Positions 1 through 6,499 are shown, counted from the first letter of the stretch. The stretch is 11,730 nucleotides of DNA from Elusimicrobiaceae bacterium (GCA_024405075.1 JAKSPG010000027.1:1-11730), one strand, 5' to 3'. Translations and numbers: made by a program. Notes: generated by a model not told the origin, from the sequence alone.

Positions 1-882
1 CCCTACAATTACGCCCAGCGAAATTACTACCGGGATATGCAACAGCGAGGATAACAGCATTTTCGCGCCCACAAAAAATAAAATGACGGAAATACCGTAT
101 TTGAGGTAGGCAAATTTTCCCGCCATGCCGGAGAGTAAAAAGTAGAGCGAGCGCAACCCGATAATCGCAAAAATATTAGACGAGTAGACCAAAAACGTAT
201 CTTGCGTAATGGACAGTACGGCCGGGATAGAGTCCACCGCAAAAATCAGGTCGCTCATTTCAATCACCGCCACCGCAGCGAGCAACGGCGTGGCGTAGCG
301 TTTGGCATTTTCCACCACGAAGAAATTTTCGCCGTGGTAATCGGTTTTTAAGGGAAAGATTTTTTGCAACAGTTTCAGCGCGGCGGAATTTCGCGGGTCA
401 AATTTGTCGTCATCTTTTTGGAGCAACATTTTAAGTGCGGTAAAAATCAGTAACGCACCGAAAACGTAAATCGTCCACGAAAATAAAGAAATTAATTTTA
501 CCCCTAAGAAAATAAATAAAAACCGCAGTACGACGGCCCCCAATACACCCCACAACAGGGCTTTGGGCTGGAGTGCGTGCGGAATTGCGAAATAGCCGAA
601 GATGAGGATAAACACGAACATATTATCTACGGACAGCGAGTATTCCAACACATAACCCGTGTAAAATTCCAGCGCGTGACGCGGCCCTTCCAACAGCCAA
701 ATCGCGCCGCCGAATACGAGCGCGAGCGTTACCCACGCCCCCACCATCACGGCGGCTTCCTTAATGCTTACCTTGCCGTGGTGTTTATTGAGTACGGTTA
801 AATCCACAAACAGCGCGGCCAACACAACGACCCAAAACGCTATCCATAGTCCGATAGATACAGAAGTAGAAACCGGTTCCAT
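1..882 (-). CDS. TerC-family integral membrane protein, C-terminus cut by window edge
   Basis: The reading frame is open from an ATG at 882 to base 1, giving 294 residues; the stop lies outside the window. The product is a very hydrophobic polytopic inner-membrane protein. Two TerC/Alx signature segments are visible: LEYSLSVDNMFVF around Asp86 and IEMSDLIFAVDSIPAV around Asp211 and Asp217. In this family the acidic residues in the membrane helices are thought to bind metal; family members are linked to manganese export (Alx, MeeF), metalation of secreted proteins and tellurite resistance. Full-length members are roughly 300-330 residues, so only a short C-terminal piece should be missing. The start is well constrained: an in-frame TAG lies 12 codons upstream with no other ATG, GTG or TTG between. 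No Shine-Dalgarno sequence is present, and a TATAAT box ends 6 bp before the ATG, which suggests a leaderless mRNA. The exact substrate cannot be read from the sequence. Confidence 0.93.
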   Translation of the reverse strand, partial: MEPVSTSVSIGLWIAFWVVVLAALFVDLTVLNKHHGKVSIKEAAVMVGAWVTLALVFGGAIWLLEGPRHALEFYTGYVLEYSLSVDNMFVFILIFGYFAIPHALQPKALLWGVLGAVVLRFLFIFLGVKLISLFSWTIYVFGALLIFTALKMLLQKDDDKFDPRNSAALKLLQKIFPLKTDYHGENFFVVENAKRYATPLLAAVAVIEMSDLIFAVDSIPAVLSITQDTFLVYSSNIFAIIGLRSLYFLLSGMAGKFAYLKYGISVILFFVGAKMLLSSLLHIPVVISLGVIVG

Positions 883-888
883 AATTTC

Positions 889-894
889 ATTATA
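889..894 (-). promoter_or_regulatory. Consensus -10 box directly in front of the TerC-family start
   Basis: On the minus strand a perfect TATAAT is followed by six bases and then the ATG at 882. A transcript starting the usual 6-7 bases after the -10 would begin at or within a base of the start codon. The -35 region is poor; no TTGACA-like hexamer sits at 16-18 bp. The match to consensus is direct; its use as a promoter is inferred. Confidence 0.55.
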
Positions 895-924
895 CCATTT
901 TGGTTGTGAGTTCTATCCGTGTGA

Positions 925-967
925 AAAATGGGCAGCAAAAAAGCCGAGGATGGGAGTCCCCTACGGT
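925..967 (-). repeat. Damaged duplicate of the tRNA-Thr 3' end and its T-run
   Basis: Bases 925-955 match 1214-1244 at 30 of 31 positions, in the same orientation. The shared segment covers the acceptor 3' strand and part of the T-arm of tRNA-Thr plus the following T6 and GCTRCCC. After that this copy lacks about nine bases relative to the real tRNA, then CCTACGGT is shared again. It cannot form a tRNA. It looks like either an attachment-site style duplication or the remains of a second tRNA copy. Confidence 0.7.
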
Positions 968-1029
968 AAAATTCCTGACGGTTAAATCCCTACGGGATTA
1001 CCCGGGCCTGCGGCCTTGCTAATTGATAC

Positions 1030-1049
1030 GCCCGCAAAGCTTTGCGGGC
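1030..1049. repeat. Perfect 20-bp palindrome
   Basis: GCCCGCAAAG is followed at once by its reverse complement CTTTGCGGGC. As RNA it would fold as an 8-bp stem with an AGCU loop; on the plus strand it is followed by TTTCT, a weak U-tract. No plus-strand gene lies upstream that would need a terminator. A dimeric-protein binding site or a repeat-element core are alternatives. Confidence 0.6.
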
Positions 1050-1230
1050 TTTCTCCTCCGGGCCGGGCCTCGCGGCCCCGCTTGTGTTTTTGTATTAGCG
1101 GCGGTGTATTTTTGCAACAATTTTGTTTTAAGACGAGGACGCAGCGAGTGAGCGTATACTGTAAAAGGGCGGAGCCCGAGGTATCCGAACGAGCGAGGAC
1201 GAAGTATTAAGACAAAATGGGTAGCAAAAA

Positions 1231-1303
1231 AGCCGAGGATGGGAATCGAACCCACAACCTACGGTTTACAAAACCGTTGCTCTGCCAGTTGAGCTACCTC
1301 GGC
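1231..1303 (-). tRNA. tRNA-Thr (anticodon UGU)
   Basis: The minus strand folds into a complete cloverleaf: acceptor GCCGAGG/CCTCGGC, a D-arm with GCTC/GAGC, anticodon stem ACGGT/ACCGT around the loop TTTGTAA, and T-arm GTGGG-TTCGATT-CCCAT with the invariant TTCGA. Loop positions 34-36 are TGT, reading ACA (Thr). The first pairs G1-C72 and C2-G71 agree with threonine tRNA identity elements. The 3' CCA is not encoded, so it must be added by a CCA-adding enzyme. Six T follow immediately and may help termination. Confidence 0.95.
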
Positions 1304-1316
1304 GTATCTTTTTTAT

Positions 1317-1345
1317 ATCATACCATTTTTTCAGTCCACTTCCAA
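1317..1345 (-). promoter_or_regulatory. Promoter of the tRNA-Thr gene
   Basis: On the minus strand TTGGAA (1345-1340) and TATGAT (1322-1317) are separated by exactly 17 bp. The predicted transcription start is near 1310, leaving a leader of about seven bases before the tRNA. The -35 lies inside the divergent promoter region of the TldD-like operon. Confidence 0.6.
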
Positions 1346-1351
1346 CGATTA

Positions 1352-1378
1352 TGCTACAATAGTCCTATATAAAAGGAG
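1352..1378 (+). promoter_or_regulatory. Extended -10 promoter and Shine-Dalgarno of the TldD-like operon
   Basis: TGCTACAAT at 1352-1360 is an extended -10 element; no good -35 is visible. AAGGAG at 1373-1378 lies five bases before the ATG at 1384 and fixes that start. The predicted leader is about 17 bases. The same TGCTACA word forms the -10 of the pilin promoter further on. Confidence 0.6.
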
Positions 1379-1383
1379 CTTGT

Positions 1384-3093
1384 ATGAAGAAATCAATTGT
1401 TTTAGGGTGGATATTGCTGGGTATTTTTTGTCCCGTTTTTTCGCAGTCAACTTGCCGCGCGCAGGAGGACCCTGTCCTGCATTTAATGGCGGCGGAATTG
1501 AAACGTAGCAACAAAACACTTAAGAAATTAAACCCGCCCGTTTACTATTTGTCCTATACTTACGAAGATAAATACGGTCAACGTATTGATGTGGCCCAGG
1601 ACGGAGCCGATGCCTACGCGCGCCGAAATACCGCACTGACGGTATTGGCCCGTGCCGGCAGCCCCAAATTGGATAATACCCGCCCGCTTAAAGGCGAAGC
1701 CAACTACGACCGTGCTTTTACCAAAACCGTACGCGGGGTGGACCCGTTGGCGGCAGATCCGTCTGCTTTTACTTTGGCGTTGTGGCGCAGTACGCAGCAA
1801 ATGGCCGAAGCGGCGCAAGAGGAATTTAGCCGTGTCAAAACCAACAGCCAAACCGCCGCTGCACGGCAGGATACATCGGACGATTTTGTTATTCCGCCCG
1901 TCGCGCGTTATTGCCGTCAACAAGAACTTAAAACATTTAATACGGAAAAAATCCGCCAACTGCTTTTAAAAGGTTCCGAGCTGACCCGCGGCCAACCATT
2001 TGTGCAGGACAGTTCCTTCTCGTTTAACATGGAGCAGGGCCACCGTTACTTTGCCGATTCGTCCGGCACGCGCTTAAAAACGCCGTTTTTGTTTGTGCGT
2101 TTAGGGTACGAAATTTCCAACCGGTTGGCAGACGGCACGCAGTTGGAGCGGGTTAATTATTACGACGTAACAGACGAAAACCAACTGCCCAGTGAGGAAC
2201 AATTTTTGGCGGACGTGCGCCAATCTATCAGCGAATTAAACGCCCTTTCCAACGCGCCGGAAGCCGATCCGGTTACCGCACCTGCCATTTTAAAAAACCG
2301 TGCCATGGCTGTTTTTGTGCACGAGGTTTTGGGCCACCGGGTGGAAGGCCACCGCCAAAAATTAGATTCGTTCGGTAAAACCTTTACCAGCAAAATCGGT
2401 CAACTGGTTACGGCACCGTTTGTAACCATTATAGACGATGCTACCTTGTCTTCTTTTAACGGCCAGCCGCTACGTGGGTTCTATGAGTATGATGACGAGG
2501 GCGTAAAAGTCCGCCCGGTTACGCTGGTGGAAAACGGCTTGTTGCGCGGATTTTTAATGTCCAGCAGTCCTATTGAAGGTTTCAAAACCTCTAACGGCCA
2601 CGGCCGTGCCTCACTGGGCAATTTGCCCGTAGCGCGCATGGGGGTTACGCGGCTGATTGCTTCGCAAGCGGTGCCGTATGATGAGTTGGAAAAGCAACTG
2701 CTGGCCGAGGTACGTGCCCAGCACAAACCATATGGATACATTATTGAAGATTTATCCGGCGGTTTTACCATGACCGATACGGATATGCCGCAAGTATTTA
2801 AATTGGAGCCCAAACTGGTTTACCGCTTATACCCCGACGGGCGCAAAGAAGCTGTGCGCGGGGCCGATATGGTCGGCACGCCGCTGGTTAGTTTTGGGCA
2901 AATTATCGCCGCGGCCAATGACGACGCCGTATTCAACGGTAGTTGCGGGGCGGAATCAGGCTGGGTGCCGGTATCGGCTATCGCGCCAAGTGTGTTGTTA
3001 AAATCGTTGGAGATAGAAAAAACCGCTAAGAGTGAACAAAAACCCCCCATTTTACCTTCCCCGTATTCGCTGGGCAAAGGAGGTTCCAAATGA
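1384..3093 (+). CDS. Exported TldD-like zinc metallopeptidase (catalytic subunit)
   Basis: The product has 569 residues and begins with a Sec-type signal peptide (basic MKK, hydrophobic core, likely cleavage after VFS at about residue 20), so it should act outside the cytoplasm. It belongs to the TldD/PmbA (TldD/TldE) family. The zinc site HEVLGHRVEGH is intact at 313-323, with the HExxxH core at 313-318. The C-terminal Cys expected as a further zinc ligand is present as NGSCG (Cys521), followed by the family block VPVSAIAPSVLL. TldD-TldE of E. coli is a cytoplasmic heterodimer that trims unfolded peptides such as microcin B17 precursor and CcdA. The exported location here differs, and the substrate is unknown. 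The C-terminus is Pro-rich, and its last codons carry the ribosome binding site of the next gene, with which it overlaps by ATGA. Confidence 0.88.
   Translation: MKKSIVLGWILLGIFCPVFSQSTCRAQEDPVLHLMAAELKRSNKTLKKLNPPVYYLSYTYEDKYGQRIDVAQDGADAYARRNTALTVLARAGSPKLDNTRPLKGEANYDRAFTKTVRGVDPLAADPSAFTLALWRSTQQMAEAAQEEFSRVKTNSQTAAARQDTSDDFVIPPVARYCRQQELKTFNTEKIRQLLLKGSELTRGQPFVQDSSFSFNMEQGHRYFADSSGTRLKTPFLFVRLGYEISNRLADGTQLERVNYYDVTDENQLPSEEQFLADVRQSISELNALSNAPEADPVTAPAILKNRAMAVFVHEVLGHRVEGHRQKLDSFGKTFTSKIGQLVTAPFVTIIDDATLSSFNGQPLRGFYEYDDEGVKVRPVTLVENGLLRGFLMSSSPIEGFKTSNGHGRASLGNLPVARMGVTRLIASQAVPYDELEKQLLAEVRAQHKPYGYIIEDLSGGFTMTDTDMPQVFKLEPKLVYRLYPDGRKEAVRGADMVGTPLVSFGQIIAAANDDAVFNGSCGAESGWVPVSAIAPSVLLKSLEIEKTAKSEQKPPILPSPYSLGKGGSK
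3076..3083 (+). promoter_or_regulatory. Strong Shine-Dalgarno inside the TldD-like gene, for the TldE-like gene
   Basis: AAAGGAGG lies six bases before the ATG at 3090. It is read as Lys-Gly-Gly near the end of the upstream protein. With the ATGA overlap it indicates translational coupling and near-equal synthesis of both subunits. Confidence 0.85.
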
Positions 3094-4742
3094 AACGCTT
3101 TTTGATTGGTTTAATCGGGTTGTGCTATGCGGGGGTGTCATGGGCCGGGCCGCTACCGGACAATATGTATTTCCGAGCTATGCACGATGAAATGCAACGC
3201 TCGCTTGCTAACTTGCACTTAAAAGATCATCCACGCCCGTACTATATGTACTACTTGGTGCGAGAAGTCCATTCTGTAGTTGTTAAAGCGAATATGGGCA
3301 CGCTGGCCCCTGCCTTATATGACGAAAATGAGCTGGGTTCGCTATCGGCCGAGGTGTTTGTGTCTGTCGGGTCCGATAAGCAAGACGGGCTTGGCTTTTC
3401 CGACGTGCAGAGAAACTCTTGGGAGTATCTGTCTACCCAAATACCGTACGGTTTCCCGTCTCCCGGTTACGACGGTTTACGCCAAACATTGTGGCAACTG
3501 ACCGACAAGGCCTATTTGCAAGCCGCCGATTTGTACAAGAAGAAAAAAGTCTATAAACAAAAAAAGAATATTCACGACACGTTGCCCGACGTCGTGCCCG
3601 AAAAACCCGGCTATTTTGTAGAGCCGATTCCCCCGTTTGCCTGGCCGGACATAGCACAATTGCAAAAACAGGTGCGCGAGATTTCGGCTTTAGGTAAAAC
3701 GCAACCGTTTGTGGAATCGTTTGATGTAGAGTTAGAAGTAAGACAGCAGGATTTTTATTACCTAAACAGCCGCGGTGCGGTGGCGCAGTATACTAAGCCG
3801 CATGCGCGGGCGGAGGTGTCGGTCGTGTTTCGCCAGCCCGACGGTAAAACGGCTAAATCTTCCACCGTTATTTGGTTAAAAGATGTTTCGGCCGCCCAGT
3901 TGGATTACGCGCGCAACAAAGCGCAAGATTTTTTAAACCGCGTCCGGCAGGCATACGGTGCGCCATCCGCCACGGCGTACATCGGGCCGGTGTTACTTAA
4001 ACCGCAGGCCGCCGCACGGATGATTAAACAAGCGGTACTGAATGATTTGGAAAACAGCAAGCCGTGGTTGCTTTCGTACGCAGATGACGATGACGAAGCC
4101 GGCAAGTTGTACAAGAAGCAACACGTGCGCGTGAGTACCGATTTGCTGACGTTGTACGACCGTCCGCTGGCGCGCCAATTTGAAGGAATCACACTTTTAA
4201 AATTTGCTCCGTTGGATAAGGAAGGCGTGGCCGCGCAAAATTTAACACTTATTCAAAACGGACGCGTGCAAGATTTTCCGCTCACACAGCGGCCGCTTAC
4301 AAAAAATCATCACAGCAACGGGCACGCGTATTTGGATACGGTAAATGGTCCGCGCGAGGGGTTGACCAACGTATTTGTGGAACCTAAAGAACAGCTCACC
4401 GACGAACAAATGGAAGAAAAATTATTGGCCCGCTGCCGCGAGCTGGGGTTGGAATACGGATATATTTTGTATGGGGCAGACCCGTCCGGCGATTTAGGAT
4501 TGGAGCGTATTTACACTTCAGACGGTCGCAAAGAAACCGTGCTTAACTTAAAATGGGACGGCAACTTCTTCACCCAGCGCGATTTACGTGGGGTGTTGGC
4601 TGTGGGTGGGGAGCGGCAGTTGTCGTATAACTGGCGAGGCCCGGTCGTTGTTACGCCGTCTGTATTGATGGAAGAAGTGGAATTAGTCCCGCAAGAGCAC
4701 AAAGCCCACCGTCAGCCGTTTATCCCTAAACCGAAAATGTAG
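3090..4742 (+). CDS. Exported TldE/PmbA-like partner, zinc site lost
   Basis: The product has 550 residues with a clear signal peptide (MKRFLIGLIGL core, likely cleavage SWA/GPL after residue 19). It is a homologue of the preceding protein. Both share the N-terminal YY...Y region, a C-terminal DGRKE segment and an ending of the type PSVL..(L/V)E. At the position of the catalytic helix an ungapped alignment gives KQAVLN (313-318) for HEVLGH, and the Cys ligand segment is replaced by SYNWRG. It therefore cannot bind zinc in the usual way. TldE, the partner of TldD in E. coli, is likewise non-catalytic, so a heterodimer with the upstream protein is likely. A run around 150-160 is very Lys-rich (YKKKKVYKQKKN), and the C-terminal tail is Pro/Lys-rich. 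A hairpin terminator follows 24 bp after the stop. Confidence 0.85.
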   Translation: MKRFLIGLIGLCYAGVSWAGPLPDNMYFRAMHDEMQRSLANLHLKDHPRPYYMYYLVREVHSVVVKANMGTLAPALYDENELGSLSAEVFVSVGSDKQDGLGFSDVQRNSWEYLSTQIPYGFPSPGYDGLRQTLWQLTDKAYLQAADLYKKKKVYKQKKNIHDTLPDVVPEKPGYFVEPIPPFAWPDIAQLQKQVREISALGKTQPFVESFDVELEVRQQDFYYLNSRGAVAQYTKPHARAEVSVVFRQPDGKTAKSSTVIWLKDVSAAQLDYARNKAQDFLNRVRQAYGAPSATAYIGPVLLKPQAAARMIKQAVLNDLENSKPWLLSYADDDDEAGKLYKKQHVRVSTDLLTLYDRPLARQFEGITLLKFAPLDKEGVAAQNLTLIQNGRVQDFPLTQRPLTKNHHSNGHAYLDTVNGPREGLTNVFVEPKEQLTDEQMEEKLLARCRELGLEYGYILYGADPSGDLGLERIYTSDGRKETVLNLKWDGNFFTQRDLRGVLAVGGERQLSYNWRGPVVVTPSVLMEEVELVPQEHKAHRQPFIPKPKM

Positions 4743-4766
4743 TGGATGATTGCACCAAATTATTTG

Positions 4767-4798
4767 GCGGCACAAACAATTTTGTTTGTGCCGCTTTT
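4767..4798 (+). terminator. Rho-independent terminator after the TldD/TldE-like pair
   Basis: GCGGCACAAACA (4767-4778) pairs perfectly over 12 bp with TGTTTGTGCCGC (4783-4794), with a four-base loop, followed by TTTT. It lies directly behind the second gene and isolates it from the pilin gene. Confidence 0.9.
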
Positions 4799-4840
4799 GC
4801 ACATGCTACTATGAGGGAAATTTGTAGACGTTTTGTATCC

Positions 4841-4864
4841 GGTTGTTTGTTGTGTGGTGGGTGG
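4841..4864 (+). other. G/T-rich tract upstream of the pilin promoter
   Basis: The plus strand here contains only G and T, with GG runs at 4841, 4856, 4859 and 4863. A two-tier G-quadruplex is possible on paper, but the first loop would be 13 bases, so the potential is weak. It ends 20 bp before the -35 of the pilin promoter. A role as an upstream element is speculative. Confidence 0.35.
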
Positions 4865-4883
4865 TCGTAAAAACAGAACCCTA

Positions 4884-4911
4884 TTGACATCGTTTTTTTT
4901 TTTGCTACATT
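4884..4911 (+). promoter_or_regulatory. Pilin promoter with T11 tract in the spacer
   Basis: A perfect -35 TTGACA (4884-4889) and an extended -10 TGC-TACATT (4903-4911) are separated by 16 bp. Eleven consecutive T (4893-4903) fill most of the spacer. Transcription should begin near 4918. The leader then contains a G-rich ribosome binding site (GAGGGGGGAG, 4931-4940) just before the ATG at 4945. Slippage in the T-run would change the spacer length. Confidence 0.85.
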
Positions 4912-4944
4912 TTGCATATAGCCCGTTTATGAGGGGGGAGACTT

Positions 4945-5526
4945 ATGCAAAATAAAAGTGGCGTATTGGGTCGTTTGGACACAAAAGCATTTACATTAAT
5001 TGAGTTGTTAGTGGTTGTTCTTATTATCGGTATTTTGGCCGCGGTGGCCTTGCCGCAATATCAAAAAGCGGTGGAAAAATCAAAAGCGGCGCAAGCGTTT
5101 GTGGTGCTCAACGCACTCATACAAGCCCAAGAAAATTATCGCCTTGCCAACGGGGTGCCGGCCAACAGTTTTGACGAGTTGGGAGTGGAAATCCCGTGGA
5201 CGGGGAATGAAAAATGGGCGAATGTCAGCTCCATACGCGATACGCGTTCCAACGAGGATTGGTCTATGCAAATATGGAACAGCAGCGGCGGTAATGGTGG
5301 CAGTTCCCTCTATTTAGGGCGGATTTCCGGGCCTTATAAAGGGGCGGGTTTTATCTACGCGTTTGAAATAACTTCCGATAATCTTTGGGAGAAAGATAAA
5401 ATCATGTGTGCGGAAAGATATACAAGCGGCGTTGAATTTGCCAAACCACAAGGCAGTTATTGCCAAAAATTTTTTAATGCAACGTATGTATACAGTAACG
5501 GGGCCCGTTTTTATTCGTTACCATAA
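4945..5526 (+). CDS. Type IV pilin (class III signal), PilE/PilA-like
   Basis: The product has 193 residues. A 15-residue leader ending TKA precedes FTLIELLVVVLIIGILAA, the classic prepilin peptidase site and assembly helix, with the essential Glu at mature position 5. The residue before the cut is Ala, not the usual Gly. The helix continues into an amphipathic part (PQYQKAVEKSKAAQA), then a globular domain. Cys155 and Cys173 near the C-terminus could close the D-region disulfide loop found in type IVa pilins. The domain is compact and Gly/Ser-rich around 112-117. It should be cut and N-methylated by a PilD-type peptidase and assembled into a pilus or pseudopilus; no assembly genes are in this window. 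The gene stands alone with its own promoter, and converges 13 bp from the TPR lipoprotein gene. A minor pilin or a type II secretion pseudopilin cannot be excluded. Confidence 0.92.
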   Translation: MQNKSGVLGRLDTKAFTLIELLVVVLIIGILAAVALPQYQKAVEKSKAAQAFVVLNALIQAQENYRLANGVPANSFDELGVEIPWTGNEKWANVSSIRDTRSNEDWSMQIWNSSGGNGGSSLYLGRISGPYKGAGFIYAFEITSDNLWEKDKIMCAERYTSGVEFAKPQGSYCQKFFNATYVYSNGARFYSLP

Positions 5527-5550
5527 CGTAATAAGTTATTTATTTTTCCA
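5523..5550 (+). terminator. Weak AT-rich hairpin between convergent pilin and TPR genes
   Basis: ATAAC (5523-5527) can pair with GTTAT (5535-5539), followed by a T-rich stretch TTATTTTT on the plus strand. The stem is only five AT-rich pairs, so this is a tentative terminator for the pilin transcript. Confidence 0.3.
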
Positions 5551-6499
5551 GTAGTTTTTTGGCGACCTGACTGACAAACGTTTGCGGTTTAGCCGCGGCC
5601 AATTGTTCAAGCTGCTTTTGGGCGGCTTTTGTTTTGCCTTGTTTTTGCCAGTTGAGTGCCTGGGTTAATTGAGCCAGGGCGTTGCCCGGCTGTAAGGTAA
5701 GCAGCCGTTGGGCCGCTTTCAAAGAAGCATCATACTTCCCGGCTTCGTACAGCCATAACATCTTATACGCCCACAGGTCGGTGCGTTGGGGGGTCAGCGT
5801 AAGAGCGGCTTGCAAATCTTTCAGGGCTTGTTGGGGTTGGTTTAACCCACGTCGTGCTTGCGCGCTTAAGAGCCAAAAATCGGGGTTGGTGTAATCTTGT
5901 TCCAAGGCCAGCGTGATATGAATAAATGCTTGTTCGTAGCGGCGTTGGTGCAAAAAAGTGCCTGCGTACCGGGCGCGATAATCGGGGGAAATTTCGTTGG
6001 AAAGACTAAAGAACCGGTCGTAGTAATTACGGGCCTTGGAATAAAAACCCATGGAGGTGTAATTAGCGGCCTGCCCAGTCAGTGCTTCGGGATTATCCGG
6101 CTCCAATTTAAGGGCGCGGTCATACATTTCTATGGAGCGCGCGGTCATGGCGTTCTGTTGATACAACCGGGCTGTTTCCAACAAGAGCGGTAAATTTTCC
6201 GGGTGGAATTCCAACGCTTCCGAATATGTTTCTAAGGCGCGGCTGGTAAGACCCAGCTGTTCGTAACTTTTGCCCAGTAACCGGTATGCGCGGGCTTCGC
6301 GGCGTTTGACGTTTTTGGTTTTATAAATATATTCACTTAGTTGCGTAACGGCGGCCTGGTAGTTGCCCGCTTCGTATGAAGTACGCGCTTGGACATATTC
6401 CTTACGGTCTCCCACCGGGGCCAGCCCCAAAAACCCGGAGGAACACCCAGCGGTTACACATATAACAAGCCCAATTAAAAAACTATTTTTTAAGTACAT
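5540..6499 (-). CDS. TPR-repeat lipoprotein
   Basis: From the ATG at 6499 the product has 319 residues. It starts with a lipoprotein signal ending VTAGC (lipidated Cys19), followed by SS, so outer-membrane anchoring is likely. A longer frame exists upstream, but it would put 25 residues ahead of the signal peptide, so the later ATG is preferred. After a short linker about eight tetratricopeptide repeats fill residues 35-319; typical hallmarks are YEAGNYQAAV, LGLTSRALETYSEAL and EPDNPEALTGQAANYTSMG. TPR solenoids bind partner proteins; comparable lipoproteins act as assembly or scaffold factors for envelope machines, e.g. pilotins such as PilF. The gene is last in the six-gene operon and overlaps the patatin gene by 17 bp. 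There is no Shine-Dalgarno, so translation probably depends on coupling. The specific partner is unknown. Confidence 0.87.
   Translation of the reverse strand: MYLKNSFLIGLVICVTAGCSSGFLGLAPVGDRKEYVQARTSYEAGNYQAAVTQLSEYIYKTKNVKRREARAYRLLGKSYEQLGLTSRALETYSEALEFHPENLPLLLETARLYQQNAMTARSIEMYDRALKLEPDNPEALTGQAANYTSMGFYSKARNYYDRFFSLSNEISPDYRARYAGTFLHQRRYEQAFIHITLALEQDYTNPDFWLLSAQARRGLNQPQQALKDLQAALTLTPQRTDLWAYKMLWLYEAGKYDASLKAAQRLLTLQPGNALAQLTQALNWQKQGKTKAAQKQLEQLAAAKPQTFVSQVAKKLLEK

Larger units (their letters stand above)
883..1230. other. Gene-free GC-rich intergenic stretch with palindromes
   Basis: I see no convincing gene here. The short open frames on both strands have no ribosome binding site and no family resemblance. 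It holds a degraded copy of the tRNA 3' end (925-967), a small stem AATCCC/GGGATT at 985-999, a perfect 20-bp palindrome at 1030-1049, GGGC-GGA-GCCC at 1167-1177 and a short direct repeat CGAGGACG(C/A)AG at about 1133 and 1194. Base composition between about 980 and 1200 is richer in G+C than the flanks, with recurring GCGAG words. This could be remnant mobile DNA or an intergenic repeat family. Confidence 0.6.

Noticed and set aside
883..1230. Possible yybP-ykoY manganese riboswitch in front of the TerC-family gene
   Set aside because: The likely promoter sits immediately before the start codon, leaving no leader RNA, and I could not find the conserved riboswitch stems in the upstream sequence.
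1016..1255. Short open frames on both strands in the GC-rich intergenic block
   Set aside because: No ribosome binding site and no recognisable protein features; they run through palindromes, and one runs into the tRNA gene.
1528..1959. 143-residue minus-strand open frame inside the TldD-like gene
   Set aside because: It is antisense to a clear family protein and has no family features or ribosome binding site.
4804..4812. Second pilin promoter at TGCTACTAT
   Set aside because: No -35 at a suitable distance; the upstream side is occupied by the terminator hairpin, and a much stronger promoter lies closer to the gene.
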